Source of the DNA: Bacteroides rodentium JCM 16496
GTDB taxonomy: Bacteria > Bacteroidota > Bacteroidia > Bacteroidales > Bacteroidaceae
Reading direction: 5' to 3'
Assembly (NCBI RefSeq): GCF_000614125.1
Contig: NZ_BAKJ01000023.1
Coordinates: 1-64,000 of the forward strand
Length of the DNA stretch: 64,000 nucleotides
Shown: in pieces, positions 1-8,792 of the stretch
Position numbering within the stretch: the stretch's first letter is position 1
Layout of the letters: every line of letters starts with the position of its first letter
The notes under the pieces: model-generated
Databases searched by the model: none
What the model was told of the DNA's origin: nothing
What the model saw: the letters and a program-made list of their open reading frames with translations, nothing else
Translations under genes and position numbers: made by a program

Positions 1-67
1 GACTTTAGGGACAAATTGATATTGGTGTTCCTTATAATATGAATGATTAATTTGTATCTTCATATAA

Positions 68-412
68 ATGGAAAAAAGTAATATATACATCGGAGAAATA
101 ATCAAGAACGTGATGCTTGAACAGCAGGTTACCAAGGCGGAACTTGCACGAAGACTGAAAGTTAAGCCTCAAAGTGTAGACTATATGCTTACGAGAAAAA
201 GTATTGATACGGATACGTTGTATAATGTCTCACGTGCCTTGAACTACGATTTTGCTTTGTTGTATTCCATTCATAAGGAACAGATAAATTATGATACGTT
301 AGAGCAGGAATACAGGCTCTCCACAGCGAAGGTGTTGGTGGAGCTTGAGCTGAAGCCTGAAGACATTGCGAAATTGAATCTCAAAAAGCGGATTGCTGAT
401 GTCTTGAAATAA
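68..412 (+). CDS. small XRE-type helix-turn-helix protein
   Basis: A 114-aa protein with a helix-turn-helix of the Cro/C1 type in residues 8-60 (the stretch around KAELARRLKVKPQSVDYML reads as helices 2 and 3). The C-terminal half is polar and probably helical, with no enzymatic motif. It is likely a DNA-binding regulator. It stands alone on the plus strand, ahead of the sigma-factor cluster but separated from it by about 130 bp of T-rich sequence, so co-transcription is uncertain. The target is unknown. The HTH call rests on pattern recognition. Confidence 0.75.
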   Translation: MEKSNIYIGEIIKNVMLEQQVTKAELARRLKVKPQSVDYMLTRKSIDTDTLYNVSRALNYDFALLYSIHKEQINYDTLEQEYRLSTAKVLVELELKPEDIAKLNLKKRIADVLK

Positions 413-540
413 ACGCACTCTTGGACTGGTGCTATTGGTGTTTTCATTTTTTTCCATTTTTTCTTCCTGATTGTGTAACAAAATCCTTTCCCCCTACGTC
501 TGAAGGGTATAAACAGAAATCTACTATTGATAAATAGCCC

Positions 541-1056
541 ATGGACGCTGAAAGTTTTAAAAAAGAGTTTCTGCCATATCATCGCAAGCTGTACTGCATA
601 GCTTACAGGCTATTGGAGAATGCTGCCGACGCTGAAGATTTGGTGCAGGAAGCTTATCTGAAGTTGTGGGACAAGCGGGAAGGACTGGCCATTATCAGTA
701 ATCCGGAAGCATTCAGCGTTACTCTGGTGAAAAATATGTGCTTTGATTTGCTTCGTTCGGGAAAGTATACTTTGAGCAGACAGAGTGTGGAGTTGGCCGA
801 AGTACATAATGTGCCTCAAGCAGATAACTTTGAAGTGAGGGATGAAGCGCAGCAGGTAAGGCACATCATTGCCCATCTGCCGGTGCAACAGCAGAAGATA
901 GTAACGTTGCGTGATGTCAAGGGATGTTCTTATGAAGAGATAGAGCAGGTCACGGGATTGAATGCTACCAATGTCCGTGTACTGTTGTCCCGGGCAAGAA
1001 AAAAGATACGTGAGGAATTTAATAAATGGAGTAACTATGAAAGTCGAGGAAATTGA
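541..1056 (+). CDS. ECF-family RNA polymerase sigma factor
   Basis: A 171-aa sigma-70 family protein of ECF size. Region 2 is visible near the N terminus (the stretch around YRLLENAADAEDLVQEAYLKLW, which binds core polymerase and the -10 element). Region 4 lies in the C-terminal third (KGCSYEEIEQVTGLNATNV, the HTH for the -35 element). The stop overlaps the next gene by 20 bp, the arrangement expected for a sigma factor and its cognate membrane anti-sigma. It probably directs transcription of its own cluster in response to an envelope signal, but the signal cannot be read from sequence. Confidence 0.93.
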   Translation: MDAESFKKEFLPYHRKLYCIAYRLLENAADAEDLVQEAYLKLWDKREGLAIISNPEAFSVTLVKNMCFDLLRSGKYTLSRQSVELAEVHNVPQADNFEVRDEAQQVRHIIAHLPVQQQKIVTLRDVKGCSYEEIEQVTGLNATNVRVLLSRARKKIREEFNKWSNYESRGN

Positions 1057-1561
1057 AAGGCTGCTCGCCGAACTTTATGAAGGGAATACCAACGAGCAGG
1101 AAGAAGAGTTGTTGAAGGAAGCTTTCAGAACCGAAGAAGTGCCCGAGCACTTGCAGAAGGACAAGAAACTCTTTCTCAGCTTTTTTCCCGGGGAAGTGGT
1201 GGATAATGTTCCCGCCGGATTGGAGGATAAACTGAGCCGGATGATTGATGAAAAGGCTGAAGAAGAACAACGTTTTTTCCACCGGAACAAGGCCAAACGT
1301 AATTGGCGCTGGATAGGAGGTATTGCTGCCACCATTCTGGTTCTTGTAGGTGTAGGTTATGGCATTACGAACATGGGGGAGGATATGTGTCCTCCTACGC
1401 CTCAGGACACTTTCTCTGATCCGGAAGCTGCTTATAAGGCATTGCAGGCCACTTTAATCGAGGTGTCTGCGAATCTGAACAAGGGAATTGAACAGATAGA
1501 GGAAACGCGGATAGACGTAAAGAAGGTGAACCAGGAAGTAAGAAAAGAAATTCAACAATAA
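1037..1561 (+). CDS. single-pass membrane protein, likely anti-sigma factor
   Basis: A 174-aa protein. I chose the ATG at 1037, overlapping the sigma-factor end, over a longer reading from 962 that would lie inside the sigma gene. Residues 1-90 are charged and cytoplasmic in character. A single hydrophobic helix follows at about 92-112, then a short extracytoplasmic tail rich in E, N and K. This topology and the translational coupling to the ECF gene suggest it sequesters the sigma factor at the membrane. No zinc-binding HxxxCxxC motif is present, so it is not a classical ZAS-type anti-sigma. The role is inferred from context. Confidence 0.7.
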   Translation: MKVEEIERLLAELYEGNTNEQEEELLKEAFRTEEVPEHLQKDKKLFLSFFPGEVVDNVPAGLEDKLSRMIDEKAEEEQRFFHRNKAKRNWRWIGGIAATILVLVGVGYGITNMGEDMCPPTPQDTFSDPEAAYKALQATLIEVSANLNKGIEQIEETRIDVKKVNQEVRKEIQQ

Positions 1562-1567
1562 TCTGAT

Positions 1568-2278
1568 ATGAAAACAATGAAAATGATTTTGGTAGGTGTA
1601 CTGCTGATGTTGCCTTTGCTTTGCCAGGCACAGAAGAACCTATTCAACAAGTATGGAGATATGAAAGGCGTGTCGTCCGTCTACATATCCAAGGCAATGA
1701 TAGAAACGAATCCCAACTTGTTTACTAAAGATGTTTATATTGGGAAAGTGTCCGGACAGTTGAACTCTGTGCAGGTACTTTCTACAATGGATAATAATGT
1801 AAAGAAAGAAATGCGTAAGGATCTTCGTTCTTTGGTGCAGTCTTCCAGATATGAATTGCTGATGAAGCAGAAAGGGACAGTCTCCAGTTCTGAATTCTAC
1901 ATGAGCCGTAAAGGGGAAAAGGTGAAGGAGCTGATAATGATTGTAGATGGTGCAGCCACTTTGAAATTTGTTTATCTGGAAGGTGATATGACTTTGAAGG
2001 ATATACAGAATATCATGATGTATCAGAATACCAGCTGGAATGGGAACAATGTGAATATACAGCTTCCGGATATAAACTGGGCGGAGATAGAGAAGCTGAA
2101 GAACCGCGATTGGCTTGGAGAATTGAAGCATTCGCAAGAACTGGCATTGAAAGGGCTGGAAAATGTAGCTAAGCTGAAAGACAACAAGTATCTGAAAGAA
2201 CAAATGGATGCCGATACATGGAAACGTTTTGAAAAAAGCATGGAGGCTTTGGAAGAACGTTTGGAAAAAATGGAGTAG
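1568..2278 (+). CDS. DUF4252-type secreted protein
   Basis: A 236-aa protein with a cleavable signal peptide (MKTMKMILVGVLLMLPLLCQAQ). The central pattern GVSSVYISKAM...LIMIVDG...L.GDMTLKDI matches the Bacteroidetes DUF4252 family as I remember it. The C-terminal third is charged and helical (KDNKYLKEQMDADTWKRFEK). It starts 6 bp after the preceding gene, so sigma, membrane protein and this gene form one operon, and it may be an output or sensor of that system. No biochemical function is known to me. Confidence 0.8.
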   Translation: MKTMKMILVGVLLMLPLLCQAQKNLFNKYGDMKGVSSVYISKAMIETNPNLFTKDVYIGKVSGQLNSVQVLSTMDNNVKKEMRKDLRSLVQSSRYELLMKQKGTVSSSEFYMSRKGEKVKELIMIVDGAATLKFVYLEGDMTLKDIQNIMMYQNTSWNGNNVNIQLPDINWAEIEKLKNRDWLGELKHSQELALKGLENVAKLKDNKYLKEQMDADTWKRFEKSMEALEERLEKME

Positions 2279-2306
2279 GAAGCGGTAACCTTTTAGGGAA
2301 GAGGAT

Positions 2307-2427
2307 GTGTCGAAACTGGTATTCACCACAGATTACACAGATTTGTACAGATAAGCATCTTTGATTATCAGTAGATTAAGTTCATTCTGTGTTAATCCGT
2401 GTAATCTGTGGTGAATTTTGACACCCT
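2307..2427. repeat. interspersed palindromic repeat, copy 1
   Basis: An approximately 120-bp element. The outer arms ATTCACCACAGATTACAC (2321-2338) and its exact complement (2399-2416) enclose a core of about 60 bp. A second copy lies at 6165-6293. It sits between two convergent genes, the DUF4252 gene and recA, and may act as a bidirectional terminator or be a non-autonomous repeat. Confidence 0.85.
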
Positions 2428-2449
2428 CTTTTTTGTTATTTGTCTTTTC

Positions 2450-3471
2450 TCAATTCTGCAAAGATAAGCCTTCCAGCTCTTCTGCCAGTTCCGGATTGTC
2501 AAGGATGACCTGCTTGGCGGCGTCGCGTCCCTGGGCAATTTTCGTCTCGTTATAGCTGAACCATGAACCGCTTTTCTTGATGATGCCAAGCTCTGCGCCC
2601 AAGTCAATGATTTCGCCTGCGCGGGAGATGCCTTCACCGAACATGATGTCGAATTCCGCTTTGCGGAAAGGAGGAGCTACCTTGTTCTTCACAACTTTCA
2701 CTTTGGTCTGCTTGCCGATTACTTCATCGCCGTTCTTGATGGCTTGGCTTCCACGGATGTCAAGACGTACGGAGGCATAGAACTTCAGTGCATTACCGCC
2801 GGTAGTTGTTTCGGGATTGCCGAACATGACACCGATTTTTTCGCGCAACTGGTTGATGAAGATGCAAGTGGTGCGTGTTTTGCTGACAGCTGCCGTCAGT
2901 TTACGCAAGGCTTGTGACATGAGTCGGGCTTGCAGACCCACCTTGTTGTCACCCATATCGCCTTCAATTTCAGCTTTCGGGGTCAAGGCAGCCACAGAGT
3001 CCACTACAATGATGTCAATAGCGGAGGAACGGATCAGTTGCTCTGCGATTTCCAGCGCTTGTTCGCCATTGTCCGGCTGTGATATCAGCAGATTGTCCAC
3101 ATCCACACCCAGTTTTGCCGCATAGAAGCGGTCGAAGGCATGTTCTGCATCAATGAATGCGGCAATGCCTCCTGCCTTTTGCGCTTCAGCGATGGCATGA
3201 ATGGCAAGGGTTGTCTTACCGGAAGATTCCGGGCCGTAAATCTCGATAATACGCCCGCGGGGATATCCTCCCACGCCAAGAGCCACATTGAGCCGATGGA
3301 ACCTGTGGGAATAACTTCTACTTGTTCGACGCTTTCGTCGCCCATTTTCATGATAGAGCCTTTACCAAAGCTCTTTTCTATCTTGTCCATGGCAGCCTGC
3401 AAGGCTTTCAGCTTTTCGCCTGATGCCAGATTGCTGCCATTTTCAAAATTCAGTTCGTCTTTTTTTGCCAC
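2450..3471 (-). CDS. recA: RecA recombinase (frameshifted in this sequence)
   Basis: RecA forms filaments on single-stranded DNA, catalyses homologous pairing and triggers SOS autoproteolysis. The N-terminal part ([15 protein letters not shown]...[10 protein letters not shown]) and the rest, including the Walker A motif GPESSGKT, the [10 protein letters not shown] region and the C-terminal domain, are all present but in two frames. The break is at about 3293: one G appears to be missing on the plus strand, and restoring it gives an uninterrupted 340-aa protein ([18 protein letters not shown]), normal for RecA. It lies 18 bp downstream of bcp on the same strand. Bacteroides fragilis is reported to have a recA operon with bcp. 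I think a sequencing error is more likely than loss of RecA. Confidence 0.93.
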
Positions 3472-3489
3472 GTTGTTAATGTTTAATGA

Positions 3490-3936
3490 TTATAAAATTT
3501 GTGCCGCATGGTCTTTGGTCTTCACTTCTTTCGGAGTGATGATGCGCTCTACAATACCTTCTTCATTAATGATGAAAGTTGTGCGGAACGTTCCCATATA
3601 TTTGCGGCCATACATGCTTTTTTCGCCCCATACTCCGAATTGTTCTACCAGCTTCTTGTCGGTGTCTGCAATCAGGGTAAAAGGCAGATTGTTTTTCTCA
3701 ATAAATTTCTGGTGTGACTTTTCGCTGTCCACACTGACGCCGATGACTTCATAACCGGCATTGCGCAGGTCGGCATAATTATCCCGCAGGTTGCAGGCTT
3801 GTGCCGTGCAGCCGGATGTCATGTCTTTGGGATAGAAGTAGAGTACAATCTTCTTTCCCTTATAGTCACTCAAGCGGATTTCTTCACCTTTTTCGTTGAT
3901 ACCCAATACTTCGGGTGCTTTATCTCCTATATTCAC
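3490..3936 (-). CDS. bcp: thioredoxin-dependent thiol peroxidase (Bcp/PrxQ)
   Basis: A 148-aa peroxiredoxin of the BCP/PrxQ class, which reduces hydrogen peroxide and organic peroxides using thioredoxin. The peroxidatic cysteine is C43 and the resolving cysteine C48 in KDMTSGCTAQACNLRDN, the five-residue spacing typical of this class. The C-terminal TFIINEEG strand completes the thioredoxin fold. It is cytoplasmic and the length is normal. It sits between a saccharopine-dehydrogenase-like gene and recA with 24- and 18-bp gaps, consistent with one stress-related transcript. Confidence 0.95.
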   Translation of the reverse strand: MNIGDKAPEVLGINEKGEEIRLSDYKGKKIVLYFYPKDMTSGCTAQACNLRDNYADLRNAGYEVIGVSVDSEKSHQKFIEKNNLPFTLIADTDKKLVEQFGVWGEKSMYGRKYMGTFRTTFIINEEGIVERIITPKEVKTKDHAAQIL

Positions 3937-3960
3937 TTTGTTGATGATTAATGTTTAATT

Positions 3961-5154
3961 TCAAACTTCCAAGTCTCCGTCGATAATCTCATGCCAAGGC
4001 AGGCCTTGTTTGTTGAGCTGTTCCATGAACGGGTCCGGATTGAATTCCTCGACATTCCATACACCCGGCTTTTTCCACAATCCCTTGAGGAACATCATGG
4101 CGCCAATCATGGCGGGCACACCGGTGGTATAGCTTACGCCCTGCATGCCGGTTTCCTTGTAGGCCTCCTGGTGGCTACAGTTGTTATATACATAGTAGGT
4201 ACGCTCTTTGCCATCCTTTAGTCCGCGGATGCGGCAGCCGATGGATGTTTCGCCTTCGTAGTTTTCGCCCAGGTCTTGCGGGTTGGGGAGGACGGCTTTC
4301 AGGAATTGCAGCGGAACAATCTTCATGCCGTTATATTCCACTTCGTCTATGCGGGCCATACCGATATTCTGGATGACACGCAGATGTGTGAGGTATTCCT
4401 GGCCAAACGTCATCCAGAAGCGTGCACGCTTGATGGTGGGGAAATTCTTCACCAGAGACTCCAGTTCTTCGTGATAAAGCAGGTAGGAGTCGCGTGGACC
4501 GATGTTCGGATAAGTCAGGTCTTTGTGGATTTCCAGCGGCTTGGTTGTCACCCATTCTCCGTTTTCATAATAGCGTCCGTTTTGTGTAATCTCACGGATG
4601 TTGATTTCCGGATTGAAGTTGGTGGCGAATGCTTTATGATGATTTCCGGCATTGCAGTCCACGATGTCCAGATATTGTATTTCGTCAAAATGATGTTTGG
4701 CGGCGTATGCAGTATAGATACCGCTCACTCCCGGGTCGAAACCGCAACCGAGGATGGCCGTCAGTCCGGCATCTTCGAAGCGTTTCTTATAGGCCCATTG
4801 CCAACTGTATTCAAAGTGGGCAACATCTTTCGGCTCATAATTGGCGGTATCCAGATAGTTGACTCCGCTTTGCAGACAAGCCTCCATGATGGTGAGGTCT
4901 TGGTAGGGGAGGGCTACGTTGATGACGATTTCGGGTTTGAAACTATTGAAGAGTGCTACCAGTTCGTCCACGCTGTCGGCATCTACCTGGGCGGTTTTGA
5001 TGTTCGGGTTACCGATTGCCTTGACAATAGCGTCACATTTGGACTTGGTGCGGCTGGCTATCATGATTTCTGTAAACACATCAGGATTTTGAGCCACTTT
5101 GTGCGCAACAACGGTACCTACACCGCCTGCACCGATAATAAGAACTTTACCCAT
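3961..5154 (-). CDS. saccharopine dehydrogenase family protein (carboxynorspermidine dehydrogenase-like)
   Basis: A 397-aa cytoplasmic oxidoreductase. The N terminus MGKVLIIGAGGVGTVVAHK is a Rossmann GxGxxG nucleotide-binding motif. The body (LDTANYEPKD, LGCGFDPGVSGIYTAYA) is typical of the saccharopine dehydrogenase family, and in Bacteroides this length and pattern correspond best to carboxy(nor)spermidine dehydrogenase of polyamine synthesis. The substrate cannot be settled from sequence. It is the first gene of the apparent three-gene unit with bcp and recA. A TATATTTG -7 box lies about 50 bp upstream of the start. Confidence 0.88.
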   Translation of the reverse strand: MGKVLIIGAGGVGTVVAHKVAQNPDVFTEIMIASRTKSKCDAIVKAIGNPNIKTAQVDADSVDELVALFNSFKPEIVINVALPYQDLTIMEACLQSGVNYLDTANYEPKDVAHFEYSWQWAYKKRFEDAGLTAILGCGFDPGVSGIYTAYAAKHHFDEIQYLDIVDCNAGNHHKAFATNFNPEINIREITQNGRYYENGEWVTTKPLEIHKDLTYPNIGPRDSYLLYHEELESLVKNFPTIKRARFWMTFGQEYLTHLRVIQNIGMARIDEVEYNGMKIVPLQFLKAVLPNPQDLGENYEGETSIGCRIRGLKDGKERTYYVYNNCSHQEAYKETGMQGVSYTTGVPAMIGAMMFLKGLWKKPGVWNVEEFNPDPFMEQLNKQGLPWHEIIDGDLEV

Positions 5155-5201
5155 TTCTTTGTACTATATTATTATATTAGGTTTATAAAAAATACGGAGA
5201 G

Positions 5202-5209
5202 CAAATATA
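5202..5209 (-). promoter_or_regulatory. Bacteroidetes -7 box for the dehydrogenase-bcp-recA unit
   Basis: TATATTTG on the minus strand matches the TAnnTTTG consensus and lies about 48 bp upstream of the start codon at 5154. A clear -33 element was not identified. Confidence 0.55.
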
Positions 5210-5306
5210 AGGGTTAATTCTTAGATAAACATTAAAATCCTGCTAAATACTTTGAGGTAAATGCTTCAAATATTAAACAAATTACTTGCATTTGGGTTAT
5301 TTTCTA

Positions 5307-5314
5307 TATATTTG
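5307..5314 (+). promoter_or_regulatory. Bacteroidetes -7 box for the META-domain lipoprotein
   Basis: TATATTTG matches TAnnTTTG, and a TTG at 5286-5288 lies at a plausible -33 distance. The leader to the ATG at 5350 is about 30 nt. Confidence 0.6.
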
Positions 5315-5349
5315 CCCCTTGAATAAATTAACTTAAACAACGAATAACA

Positions 5350-6141
5350 ATGAAAAAAGTATTTGTTTCCCTATGCATGGCAAGCGTGTTGATGGGCTTG
5401 TCTTCTTGTGCATCAACCAAAAATGCTGCAACTCTTTCTTCCATCAGCGGTGAGTGGAATATTATTGAAGTGAATGGTACTGCCGTAGTCCCTGCTCCGG
5501 GTCAGGAATTTCCCTATATCGGTTTTGACACAAAGACTGGAAAAGTATTTGGCAACAGTGGTTGCAACCGTATGATGGGTTCGTTTGACGTGAATGCCAA
5601 GCCCGGCACGATTGACCTTGGCGCTTTGGCAAGTACCCGTATGGCTTGTCCGGATATGACTGTAGAAAATAATGTGTTGTCGGCTTTGAACAAAGTGAAA
5701 AAGTATAAGAAGCTGGGAAAGGAAAATATAGCTTTATGCGGTGCTTCCAATCGTCCCATAGTCGTGTTGCAGAAGAAAGAGTCCGTTTCCAAGTTGTCTG
5801 ATTTGGAAGGAAAGTGGATAATTAGTGAGGCTGTGGGCGAAGCCATTCCCGACGGAATGGAGAAGCAGCCGTTCATTGAATTTAATATTGTAGAAAAGCG
5901 CTTGCATGGTAATGCGGGTTGCAATTTGATTAACGGTGCTTTTCTGGTTGATGATGAAAATCCGTCGGCAATCTCTTTCCCGCAAGTTATCAGTACCATG
6001 ATGGCATGCCCTGATATGGAGGTGGAAGACCGTGTGCTGAAAGCCTTGAATTCCGTTCAGTCTTTTGGCAAGCTGGCAGGCGGAGGCATCGGGCTGTACG
6101 ATGCTGACAATAACCTGGTGATGGTGTTGGTGAAGAACTGA
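5350..6141 (+). CDS. lipoprotein with two META/HslJ domains
   Basis: A 263-aa lipoprotein. The signal peptide ends in the lipobox LSSC, which gives an acylated Cys at position 20, so it should be anchored in an envelope membrane. Two repeats of the META (HslJ-type) domain follow: ISGEWNIIEVNG...GNSGCNRMMGSF...STRMACPDM and LEGKWIISEAVG...GNAGCNLINGAF...STMMACPDM. The doubled GNxGCN and ACPDM signatures show internal duplication. HslJ-like proteins are linked to stress and novobiocin tolerance in E. coli, but the role here is unknown. Confidence 0.92.
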   Translation: MKKVFVSLCMASVLMGLSSCASTKNAATLSSISGEWNIIEVNGTAVVPAPGQEFPYIGFDTKTGKVFGNSGCNRMMGSFDVNAKPGTIDLGALASTRMACPDMTVENNVLSALNKVKKYKKLGKENIALCGASNRPIVVLQKKESVSKLSDLEGKWIISEAVGEAIPDGMEKQPFIEFNIVEKRLHGNAGCNLINGAFLVDDENPSAISFPQVISTMMACPDMEVEDRVLKALNSVQSFGKLAGGGIGLYDADNNLVMVLVKN

Positions 6142-6164
6142 CAGGATAGATTGAAATAATAAAA

Positions 6165-6293
6165 GGGGTGTGTCAAAATTCACCACAGATTACACAGATT
6201 TGCACAGATAAGCATCTTTGATTATCAGTAGATTAAGCTCATTCTGTGTTAATCCGTGTAATCTGTGGTGAATACCAATTTCGACACACCCTC
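6165..6293. repeat. interspersed palindromic repeat, copy 2
   Basis: This is the same element as at 2307-2427. The roughly 60-bp core is nearly identical and in the same orientation, but the outermost flanks (GGTGTGTCAAAATTCACC on the left, the TACCAATTTCGACACACC side on the right) are exchanged relative to copy 1. It again lies between convergent genes. Confidence 0.85.
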
Positions 6294-6322
6294 TTTTTTG
6301 CATCTTGACATAAAATGGTCTT

Positions 6323-6897
6323 TTACTTTTTCTTTAATCCTGCGCGTATCCGGCTCAGGGATTGCGGAGTGATGTAGAGATAAGAAGCCAGATACTTGAG
6401 CGGTACATCCTGCAGCAGTTCCGGATTCTCTTCCATCAGCGTCATGTACCTTTCTTTTGCAGTGGGAGGGGTGCCGTAGGCTACTGTAGAACTGTCTACC
6501 GACAGAATTTCCCGTTCAAAGATTCTTCTGCCGAAGTTGGCCATATCTATGGAATACGAAAAAAGGGCTTCCAGCTCAGGCTTACTGATACAATAGGCGA
6601 TGCTTTCGTTCACTGATTCGATGTTGATGGGGGAAACCTCGCCGTCCACATATCCCCACGATGAGAAAGCTGTGTCGCCCGGTGCGGCGAACCAAAGGGA
6701 GTTTTCCGTGCCGTCTGTCAGGTAGTAGCGCGCCAGATGCCTTTCTTCAAAAGATAGAAGTTGCTGTTCCTTTCCCCTTCGCTGATAATGAGTTCTCCCT
6801 TGCTGAAACGAACTTCTGCCATGTGTGACAGAAGTTCGTGCAAAGTGTTTTCCGGTAGTTTATACTTCTTGCAGAATTTCTTTATCATGGTTTCCAT
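6323..6897 (-). CDS. Crp/Fnr-type transcriptional regulator (frameshifted)
   Basis: Two frames together encode about 191 aa. The first has a cyclic-nucleotide-binding-like beta roll (SKGELIISEGERNSNFYLLKKGIWRA). The second continues it (LTDGTENSLWFAAPGDTAFSSWG) and ends in a shortened HTH (PLKYLASYLYITPQSLSRIR). The break is at about 6728, where one G seems to be missing on the plus strand, and restoring it joins the two parts as ...WRAYYLTDG. Small regulators like this are common in Bacteroides and usually bind no known ligand. A TATCTTTG -7 box at 6902-6909 is so close that the second ATG (6888) may be the true start. The MATE exporter gene lies just upstream on the same strand. Confidence 0.82.
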
Positions 6898-6967
6898 GTT
6901 GCAAAGATAGTGTAAACAGAAGACAGAACTTTTATGCTTGCATGAAAAAGTTCTGTTGGGATGTCGC

Positions 6968-8355
6968 TTATTTATCTATAGATAGGTATTTCTCTTCATG
7001 CTTTCCTTTCCCGGATATGTAAATCACAAGGATAAAGAGCGTTGTCAGTATTTCTGCAAGAGGAGTGGCAAGCCAGATTCCCCGGTCTCCCAATAGCAGG
7101 GGCAGTCCGAAAAAGCAGGCTGTCAGCAGGATAAAACCACGCAACAAAGTGATGGCTGTGGCATATTTGGCACGCTCCACACTCTGGAAATAGCCGATGG
7201 ATACGATGTTGACGGCAAAAAACACGAAGCCAGTGGCATACAAGGGCAACCCTTTTACCGCTATGTCATAAGCCGGATAACTGCGGTCTATGAACATGCC
7301 GACAATTTCAGGACTGCAGAATATTGTGACCAGGGCAAAACATACACCGCAGCCTATGGCGGTTTTCAGCGCCAGCAAGTAGGCGCGGCGGACACGCAGG
7401 CTCTCGTTCAGGCCGTAGTTGTAGCTGATGATCGGCTGTGCCGATTGTGCAATGGCATTATATACCATAAATATGATAGGAAAGAAATAGCAGGCAATGC
7501 TGAATGCCGCCACTCCGTCTTCCTTCAGATAATGGATGAACACTTGGTTGCCGACAAACATCATGCAGGCAATAGCCGCCTCGCACAAGAAGGCAGACGA
7601 ACCCAGGCAGCACATGTAGCCAATGTTGCGGCGCATCAGTTGCATGCTTTTCCGGCTCATCTTAATGGGGTGGAAGCGCAGTGCGCATCGGCGGCGCAGC
7701 AGATAGAACACTATCATCAATGCGCCTACCGTGGTGCCTATGGCACTTGCCAATGCGGCACCGAACATTCCCCAGTCAAAGGGGAAGATAAAGAGATAAT
7801 CCAGCAGGATGTTCAGAACGGCAGCTACCACATTGCACATCATGCAAAGTTGGGTGAACCGTCCAGCCGCAAGAAAAACATACCCGAATTGAGCAATGCC
7901 GTGAACAGAGAGAAAGGCACAAACCAAAGCATGTATTCCACAGCCAATGGCGTGAGCCGTTCGGACCCTCCGAGCAGCTTTACCACCTGCGGGGCAAATG
8001 AACAGAATAGGGCGGAGGTGCACATCAGCAACAAGGAAGATATGGCTACCGACTGTGTGATATTGATGCGTGCCACCTTGACTTTCCCGTGTGACAGATG
8101 AATGGAGGCTACCACAGAGGCGCCGACACCGAACATAAGTCCCACACCCGTAGAAAACAACCATAGCGGTGCCACAATGTTGACCGCCGCCAAAGCATCA
8201 CTGCCAATTCCTTTTCCGACAAAGATGCCGTCGGTGATAACGAATAGTGCGGAGAAAATCATCCCCAGTACAGTAGGGAGCAATAGTTTGCGGAACAATG
8301 TCTTGATGTCCGTGTTCTTGAAGTCGATACTGTCTCTAATCTTTTCCATACTCAT
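6968..8355 (-). CDS. MATE-family efflux transporter (frameshifted)
   Basis: About 462 aa with 12 expected membrane helices. The N-terminal half (KLLLPTVLGMIFSALFVITDGIFVGKGIG) and the second half (ALASAIGTTVGALMIVFYLL, AQPIISYNYG) are typical of MATE multidrug/Na+ antiporters of the inner membrane. The halves lie in two frames joined at about 7843, where one G is missing on the plus strand. Restoring it reads ...DGSPNFAMMCNVVAAVLN. The start is uncertain among several in-frame ATGs (8385, 8355, 8349). The Crp/Fnr gene follows 70 bp downstream and may be its regulator. The substrate is unknown. Confidence 0.88.
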
Positions 8356-8430
8356 CTTATTTATTTCTTTATATGTGAAAACCAATCATTTCCGTGCTGC
8401 GATTAAGCCCAATGTTAACTAATCCTTAAT

Positions 8431-8516
8431 CGTTCCACCATGGTGGAACGATATTTCCCTCGTGGTGGAATGATATTTTCTCCACGGTGGAACAATATTT
8501 CCTCCATGGAGGAACG
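8431..8516. repeat. tandem 22-bp palindromic repeats in the MATE-dnaK divergent region
   Basis: The first unit, CGTTCCACCATGGTGGAACG, is a perfect 20-bp palindrome (8431-8450). Three further decayed units follow, separated by ATATTT blocks at 8451, 8473 and 8495, which is exactly 22-bp spacing or about two helical turns. The position between divergent genes suggests a multi-site operator. No factor can be named. Confidence 0.8.
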
Positions 8517-8792
8517 GTTAAAGGTATGCAAGGAAAATGATTAATGTTGTTCATGTTTTATTATCTCTGATTCGGGCGACAAAAGTAGAGCTTTTGAATG
8601 GAATGGAAATTAACAAATGGTAATTTCCGACAGAAAAAATGATTTTAATTCTGCCAAACTGACAGATAAACTGCCACAAGTATAAATCTGCGGCTGCTCT
8701 GAACAATTTGGCACAACGTTTGTCTTTTTATTGGCGTCTGCCACTGAGGTGGACGTCGAAACAGAATAATAACAAATAAAAAAATAACGATC

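Noticed and set aside
2450..3471. Programmed frameshift in recA
   Set aside because: There is no slippery heptamer or stimulating structure, and the same one-base loss pattern occurs in a dozen unrelated genes.
4276..5217. 313-aa plus-strand frame opposite the dehydrogenase gene
   Set aside because: The minus-strand gene has a Rossmann motif and a complete family match; the plus-strand frame has no domain.
8431..8516. Possible CRISPR array
   Set aside because: The units are palindromes with 22-bp period and no unique spacers of 30 bp or more, and no cas gene is near.
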